From Antedon bifida (taxonomy: Eukaryota > Echinodermata > Crinoidea > Comatulida > Antedonidae): a DNA stretch of 64,000 bases. The stretch covers positions 935,001-999,000 of the forward strand of contig OY727095.1 of assembly GCA_963402885.1 (NCBI GenBank). Reading direction: 5' to 3'. Both the position numbers and the translations under genes were made by a program. The notes beneath the pieces were generated by a model. That model saw only the letters and a list, made by a program, of their open reading frames with translations. It was not told the origin of the DNA and did not search any database. Below are positions 59,958 to 64,000 of this stretch, piece after piece. How positions within the stretch are numbered: the stretch's first letter is position 1; the number at the start of each line of letters is the position of its first letter.

Positions 59958-60336
59958 TGTCTTAACAAACAACAACTTAATTTCAGCTGGTCAGCTGTAG
60001 AATTCTCTGAATTAGTTCGTTCTTTTGTTTTCGTACTTTACTCAACAACAATACAGAAAAAATTGATGGTAATACATGGAGGTGGTCCCACTAAAGGTTG
60101 AAAAGCAACAATGGTTCTATGTTAATCAACTCTGTTTAAATTACAGTTTTTTAGGTAAATACATTTTTTTTTCGATTCAATTTTGGTCAAAGTGGATAAC
60201 TATTAGGTGACATTAAAATGGCCTATTAAAAAAAAATGTTTAAGAATTATTTTTTAGGGGGACAATACATCTTTAACCTTCTTAACAATTTGCCCTTTTC
60301 AGTGTGATATTATAAAAAGCAATATAATATATGATA
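59958..60336. other. 3' flank of NLR-C
   Basis: Non-coding. Aligns to the NLR-A flank (2420-2560 and 3190-3430), sharing ttcagctggtcagctgtaga-like and agtggataactattaggtga-like blocks. Confidence 0.6.
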
Positions 60337-63300
60337 CTATAAGAATTGTAGGCCAAATAACAAATTGAAAATATACATAAGCAAAATAAATAGTAAAAAA
60401 TAATTGAACAAATACATTAGAGCCACTTTAGATTTGTTTGCAATTCCTGGATCTGAATTGTCTTGGTCTTCAGAGATGTCAGTGCTTTCTGGGTCTGATT
60501 TTGCATTTCCTAAGTTGCCAAAGTCTGAGTTTTTGTTTTTTAAATTGTCTAAATTAGAGTTTTCATTTCCCAAGTGGTATAAATTTGAGTTTTCATTTCC
60601 CAAGTGGTATAAATTTGAGTTTTCATTTCCCAAGTGGTCTATATTTGAGTTTTCATTTCCCAAGTGGTCTATATTTGAGTTTTCATTTCCTAAGTTGTCT
60701 AATTCTGAGTTTTCATTTCCTAAGTTGTCTAAATCTGAGTTTTCATTTCCCAAGTTGTCTAAATTAGAGTTTTCATTTTCTAAGTGGTCTATATTTGAGA
60801 TTTCATTTCCCAAGTGGTCTATATTTGAGTTTTCATTTCCCAAGTGGTCTATATTTGAGATTTCATTTCCCAAGTGGTCTATATTTGAGATTTCATTTCC
60901 CAAGTGGTCTATATTTGAGATTTCATTTCCCAAGTGGTCTATGTTTGAGTTTTCATTTCCCAAGTGGTCTATATTTGAGATTTCATTTCCCAAGTGGTCT
61001 ATATTTGAGATTTCATTTCCCAAGTGGTCTATATTTGAGATTTCATTTCCCAAGTGGTCTATATTTGAGATTTCATTTCCCAAGTGGTCTATATTTGAGT
61101 TTTCATTTTCCAAATTGTCTAAATCTGAGTTTTCATTTTCTAAGTTGTCTAAATCTGTGTTTTCATTTCCTATGTTGTCTAAATCTGAGTTCTCATTTTC
61201 TAAGTTGTTTAAATCTGGGTTTTCATTTCCTAAGTTGTCTAGATCTGAGTTTTCTAAATCTGAGTTTTCATTTCCAAAATTGTCTAAATCTGAGTTTTCA
61301 TTTCCTAAGTTGTCTAAATCTGAGACTGGTTTAGAAAACAAATTATGACTATTACTGATCCATTCTAATTTAGTAATTGATGTTTCATCAGTGATATCTG
61401 AAAGGTCATTACCCATCAGATTCAGCATTTCTTTTTTCAATACTATTCCATTTCCTTCACATTCATTCAATACAGACATTATCATACCCCCTGAAAGATT
61501 GCAATTTTCCAAACTGAGATGTTCCAGAGATGGAGATAATAGTATTAAACCAGCTAAAGTGGATCCTACAAGGTTAAGTTCACTTAAATCTAAATCACTC
61601 CATGTCAACTTACTGTTATTAACCTTACAGATATCTACAAGTTCTTGTAGGTTATCAACTGACAGGCTATAATCATGCCTCCATTCAAAAGTGGAATAAA
61701 TCATACAATGAACCAATTTAAAAAGTGAAACACCATCTATTTTTGACAGATTGTTTTCTTCTAGATACAGCATTTCAGGTTTTATTACCACATTGTTTTC
61801 AACACATTCATCCAATAAATCTTTTATAATACTACCTGAGAGATGGCAATTACTCAAATCAAGACATATTAGTTTTGGCGATAATTTTAATAAAAAAGCT
61901 AGTTTGGATAATTCAATGGAAGCTAAGTTAAGGCCACTTAAATTCATTTTTTCCCAAGTGAATATCCTACCATGTTCATAACAGGCATCTATAAGATCTC
62001 TTAGGTTATCAACTGACAGGCTATAATCAGAAAATGTGAAAGTGTCATTATCCATATCAATTAGATCCACCAACCTAAATAGTGTACTACCATTAATATC
62101 TGAAAGATTGTTTTCCTCCAGATATAGCATGTCAAGTTTGAATACCACATTGTTTTCATCACATTCATTCAATAAATCTTTTATAATACTACCTGATATA
62201 TTGCAATTACTCATATCAAGAGTTTTTAATTCCAGAGAGAATTTTAATAAACAAGCTAATTTTGATACTTCAACAGAAGCTAGGTTAAGCCCTCTTAGAT
62301 TTAACTGTTCCCATGTTAATATCCCACCATGTTCATTACAGGCATCTATAAGACCTCTTAGGTCATGAAATGACAGGCTATAGTTATACCATTTAAAAAT
62401 TTCATAATTCATACAATCTACCAACCTGAAAAGTGAAACACCATCAATATCTGAAAGATTGTTTCCCTTTAGATACAGCATGCCAGGTTTCAATACCACA
62501 TTGTTTTTATCACATTCATTCAATAAATCTTTTATAATCCTATTTGAAAGACAGCAAGTTCGCATATCAAGACGTTTTAATTGTGGAGAGAATTTGATTA
62601 AACAAGCTAATTTTGATCCTTCAATTGAAGCTAGATTAATCTCCCGTAAATTCAACTTTTCCCATTTCAATATCCTACCATGTTCATAACAGGCATCTGC
62701 AAGACCTTTTAGGTTAATAACTGATAGGCTATAATCACACCATTTAAAAAATTCATCATTTATATAAATTAGATCAATTAACCTAAATAGTGTAAAACCA
62801 TCAATTTTTGAAAGATTATTTCCCTCTAGATCCAGCATGCCAGGTTTCAATTCTACATTGTTTTTATCACATTCATTCAAAATATCTTTCATAATACTAC
62901 CTGAGAGATGGCAATTACTCATATCAAGATGTTGTAGTTGTGGAGAGAATTTTAATAAACAAGATAATTTTGATCCTTCAATTGAAGATAGGTTAAGCCC
63001 ACTTAAATTCAACTGTTCCCATGTCAATATCATACCATTTTCACAACAGACATCTATAAGACTTTTCAGGTGATCAACTGACAGGCTATAATCACAAAAT
63101 TTAAACATTAAATGAAACATACAATCTGAATTCACCAACCTAAATAGTGTACTAACATCAATACCTAAAAGATTGTTTTCTGTTAAATCAACCACGCCTC
63201 GTGTCAATACCACATTGTTTTGATCACATTCTTTCAAAAAATCTTTAATAATACTACCTGAGAGATGGCAATTTGTCATATCAAGATGTTGTAATTGTGG

Positions 63301-64000
63301 AGAGCATTTTAATAAACAAGATAATTTTGATCCTTCAATTGAAGATAGGTTAATCCCACTTAAATTCAACGTTTCCCATGTCAATATCCCACCATGTTCA
63401 TCACAGTTATCTACAAGAAACCTTAGGTTATCAACTGACAGGCTATAATCACACCATTTAAAAGTGTCATCATCCATATCAATTAGATCAACCAACCTAA
63501 ACAGTGTAAAACCATCAATTTCTGAAAGATTGTTTCCCTCTAGATCCAGCATGCCTTGTTTCAATACCACTTTATTTTGATCACATTCATTCAATATATC
63601 TTTCATAATGCTACCTGAGAGATGACAATTACTCATATCAAGACGTTGTAGTTGTGGAGAGAATTTTAATAAACAAGATAATTTTGATCCATCAATTGAA
63701 GATAGGTTAATCCCACTTAAACTCAACTTTTTCCATGTCAATATCCTACCATGTTCATGACAGGCATCTACAAGAAATCTTAGGTTATCAACTGACAGGC
63801 TATAATCACACCATTTAAAAGTGTCATCATCCATATCAATTAGATCAACCAACCTAAACAGTGTAAAACCATCAATTTCTGAAAGATTGTTTCTCTTTAG
63901 ACCGAGCATGCCTTGTTTCAATACCACTTTATTTTGATCACATTCATTCAATATATCTTTCATAATGCTACCTGAGAGATGACAATTACTCATATCAAGA
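60337..64000 (-). CDS. NLR-C: NACHT-LRR family receptor, 3' part, tail-anchored
   Basis: Only the C-terminal about 1,220 residues are in the window; the frame runs off the right edge, so NACHT and the N-terminus are unseen. It shows eight LRR modules of the NLR-A/B consensus (LDMSNCHLSGSIMKDILNEC; first one cut) and the terminal module HLSLENCNLSGGMIMSVL shared by all three genes. After SKPVSDLDNLGNE come about 28 tandem 10-residue units (NSNIDHLGNE, NSDLDNLGNE), then an acidic stretch (DPESTDISEDQDNSDPG). The end is ANKSK followed by a hydrophobic segment of about 29 residues (60340-60426) up to the stop. This layout predicts a tail-anchored membrane protein with the LRRs and tail facing the cytosol. 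The other two genes lack a functional copy of this anchor. Confidence 0.92.
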   Translation of the reverse strand, partial: LDMSNCHLSGSIMKDILNECDQNKVVLKQGMLGLKRNNLSEIDGFTLFRLVDLIDMDDDTFKWCDYSLSVDNLRFLVDACHEHGRILTWKKLSLSGINLSSIDGSKLSCLLKFSPQLQRLDMSNCHLSGSIMKDILNECDQNKVVLKQGMLDLEGNNLSEIDGFTLFRLVDLIDMDDDTFKWCDYSLSVDNLRFLVDNCDEHGGILTWETLNLSGINLSSIEGSKLSCLLKCSPQLQHLDMTNCHLSGSIIKDFLKECDQNNVVLTRGVVDLTENNLLGIDVSTLFRLVNSDCMFHLMFKFCDYSLSVDHLKSLIDVCCENGMILTWEQLNLSGLNLSSIEGSKLSCLLKFSPQLQHLDMSNCHLSGSIMKDILNECDKNNVELKPGMLDLEGNNLSKIDGFTLFRLIDLIYINDEFFKWCDYSLSVINLKGLADACYEHGRILKWEKLNLREINLASIEGSKLACLIKFSPQLKRLDMRTCCLSNRIIKDLLNECDKNNVVLKPGMLYLKGNNLSDIDGVSLFRLVDCMNYEIFKWYNYSLSFHDLRGLIDACNEHGGILTWEQLNLRGLNLASVEVSKLACLLKFSLELKTLDMSNCNISGSIIKDLLNECDENNVVFKLDMLYLEENNLSDINGSTLFRLVDLIDMDNDTFTFSDYSLSVDNLRDLIDACYEHGRIFTWEKMNLSGLNLASIELSKLAFLLKLSPKLICLDLSNCHLSGSIIKDLLDECVENNVVIKPEMLYLEENNLSKIDGVSLFKLVHCMIYSTFEWRHDYSLSVDNLQELVDICKVNNSKLTWSDLDLSELNLVGSTLAGLILLSPSLEHLSLENCNLSGGMIMSVLNECEGNGIVLKKEMLNLMGNDLSDITDETSITKLEWISNSHNLFSKPVSDLDNLGNENSDLDNFGNENSDLENSDLDNLGNENPDLNNLENENSDLDNIGNENTDLDNLENENSDLDNLENENSNIDHLGNEISNIDHLGNEISNIDHLGNEISNIDHLGNEISNIDHLGNENSNIDHLGNEISNIDHLGNEISNIDHLGNEISNIDHLGNENSNIDHLGNEISNIDHLENENSNLDNLGNENSDLDNLGNENSELDNLGNENSNIDHLGNENSNIDHLGNENSNLYHLGNENSNLYHLGNENSNLDNLKNKNSDFGNLGNAKSDPESTDISEDQDNSDPGIANKSKVALMYLFNYFLLFILLMYIFNLLFGLQFL
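60340..60426 (-). other. Predicted C-terminal transmembrane anchor of NLR-C
   Basis: Begins VALMYLFNYFLLFILLMYIF and continues with a further nine mainly hydrophobic residues to the stop codon. Flanked on the N-side by two lysines (NKSK). It is the only long hydrophobic segment seen in the available part of NLR-C. Confidence 0.8.
60530..61335 (-). repeat. 30-bp coding minisatellite (NLR-C tail)
   Basis: About 27-28 copies of a 30-bp unit (forward caagtggtctatatttgaga...) encoding the 10-residue acidic/Asn-rich repeat. Units group into LDNLGNE and IDHLGNE types. The block of IDHLGNEIS units is nearly homogeneous, a sign of recent expansion. The frame is preserved throughout. Confidence 0.93.

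Noticed and set aside
60404-61348. Plus-strand 314-codon repeat frame
   Set aside because: Antisense of the 30-bp coding repeat of NLR-C; it is open because 30 is divisible by three.

Overview
The window is animal nuclear DNA: AT-rich, with introns carrying GT..AG borders, large satellite arrays, LINE, LTR and DNA transposons, and NLR-type immune receptor genes. NLRs with death-fold N-termini occur in large expanded families in marine invertebrates such as echinoderms and amphioxus. Together with the repeat load this suggests a marine invertebrate, perhaps an echinoderm. The species cannot be fixed from the sequence.

The backbone is a tandem cluster of three paralogous NLR (NACHT plus leucine-rich repeat) genes, all on the minus strand. 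NLR-A (3.7-16.9 kb) has a death-fold exon, a short linker exon and one 11-kb exon encoding NACHT and about 24 LRR modules. NLR-B (39.9-50.5 kb) has a death-fold exon, two small linker exons (one with a nuclear-localisation-like basic motif) and one 7.3-kb exon with NACHT and about 14 modules; its inferred reading frame is 2,645 residues. NLR-C (60.3 kb to beyond the right edge) shows 8 modules, a long 10-residue repeat tail and a C-terminal membrane segment. Each module is about 115-135 residues (three good LRRs plus a variable loop). The arrays grow in steps of two modules: a 750-bp period four times in NLR-A and an apparently exact 753-bp duplication in NLR-B.

The spacers between the genes are themselves a segmental duplication (about 21.3-39.9 kb versus 51.7-60.1 kb). 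The 3' flanks of B and C carry the same satellites in the same order (52-bp, about 78-bp, 55-bp), and A and C share a MITE plus the 55-bp array. Comparing the two spacers reveals empty sites for three insertions: a Ty1/copia element (22.6-27.0 kb, LTRs differing by one base), a full-length LINE with two open ORFs (28.7-33.9 kb), and a Mutator-like non-autonomous DNA transposon (52.0-54.1 kb). Other arrays include a 23-bp satellite (1-975), a 51-bp minisatellite open on both strands (17.4-18.7 kb), a 13-bp satellite in an NLR-B intron and a 17-bp array at 51.0 kb.

The point most worth following is the receptor family itself. NLR-C looks like a tail-anchored NLR. NLR-A still carries a recognisable but out-of-frame copy of the same tail, and NLR-B has lost it. 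The paralogues may therefore differ in where they act in the cell as well as in what they recognise.
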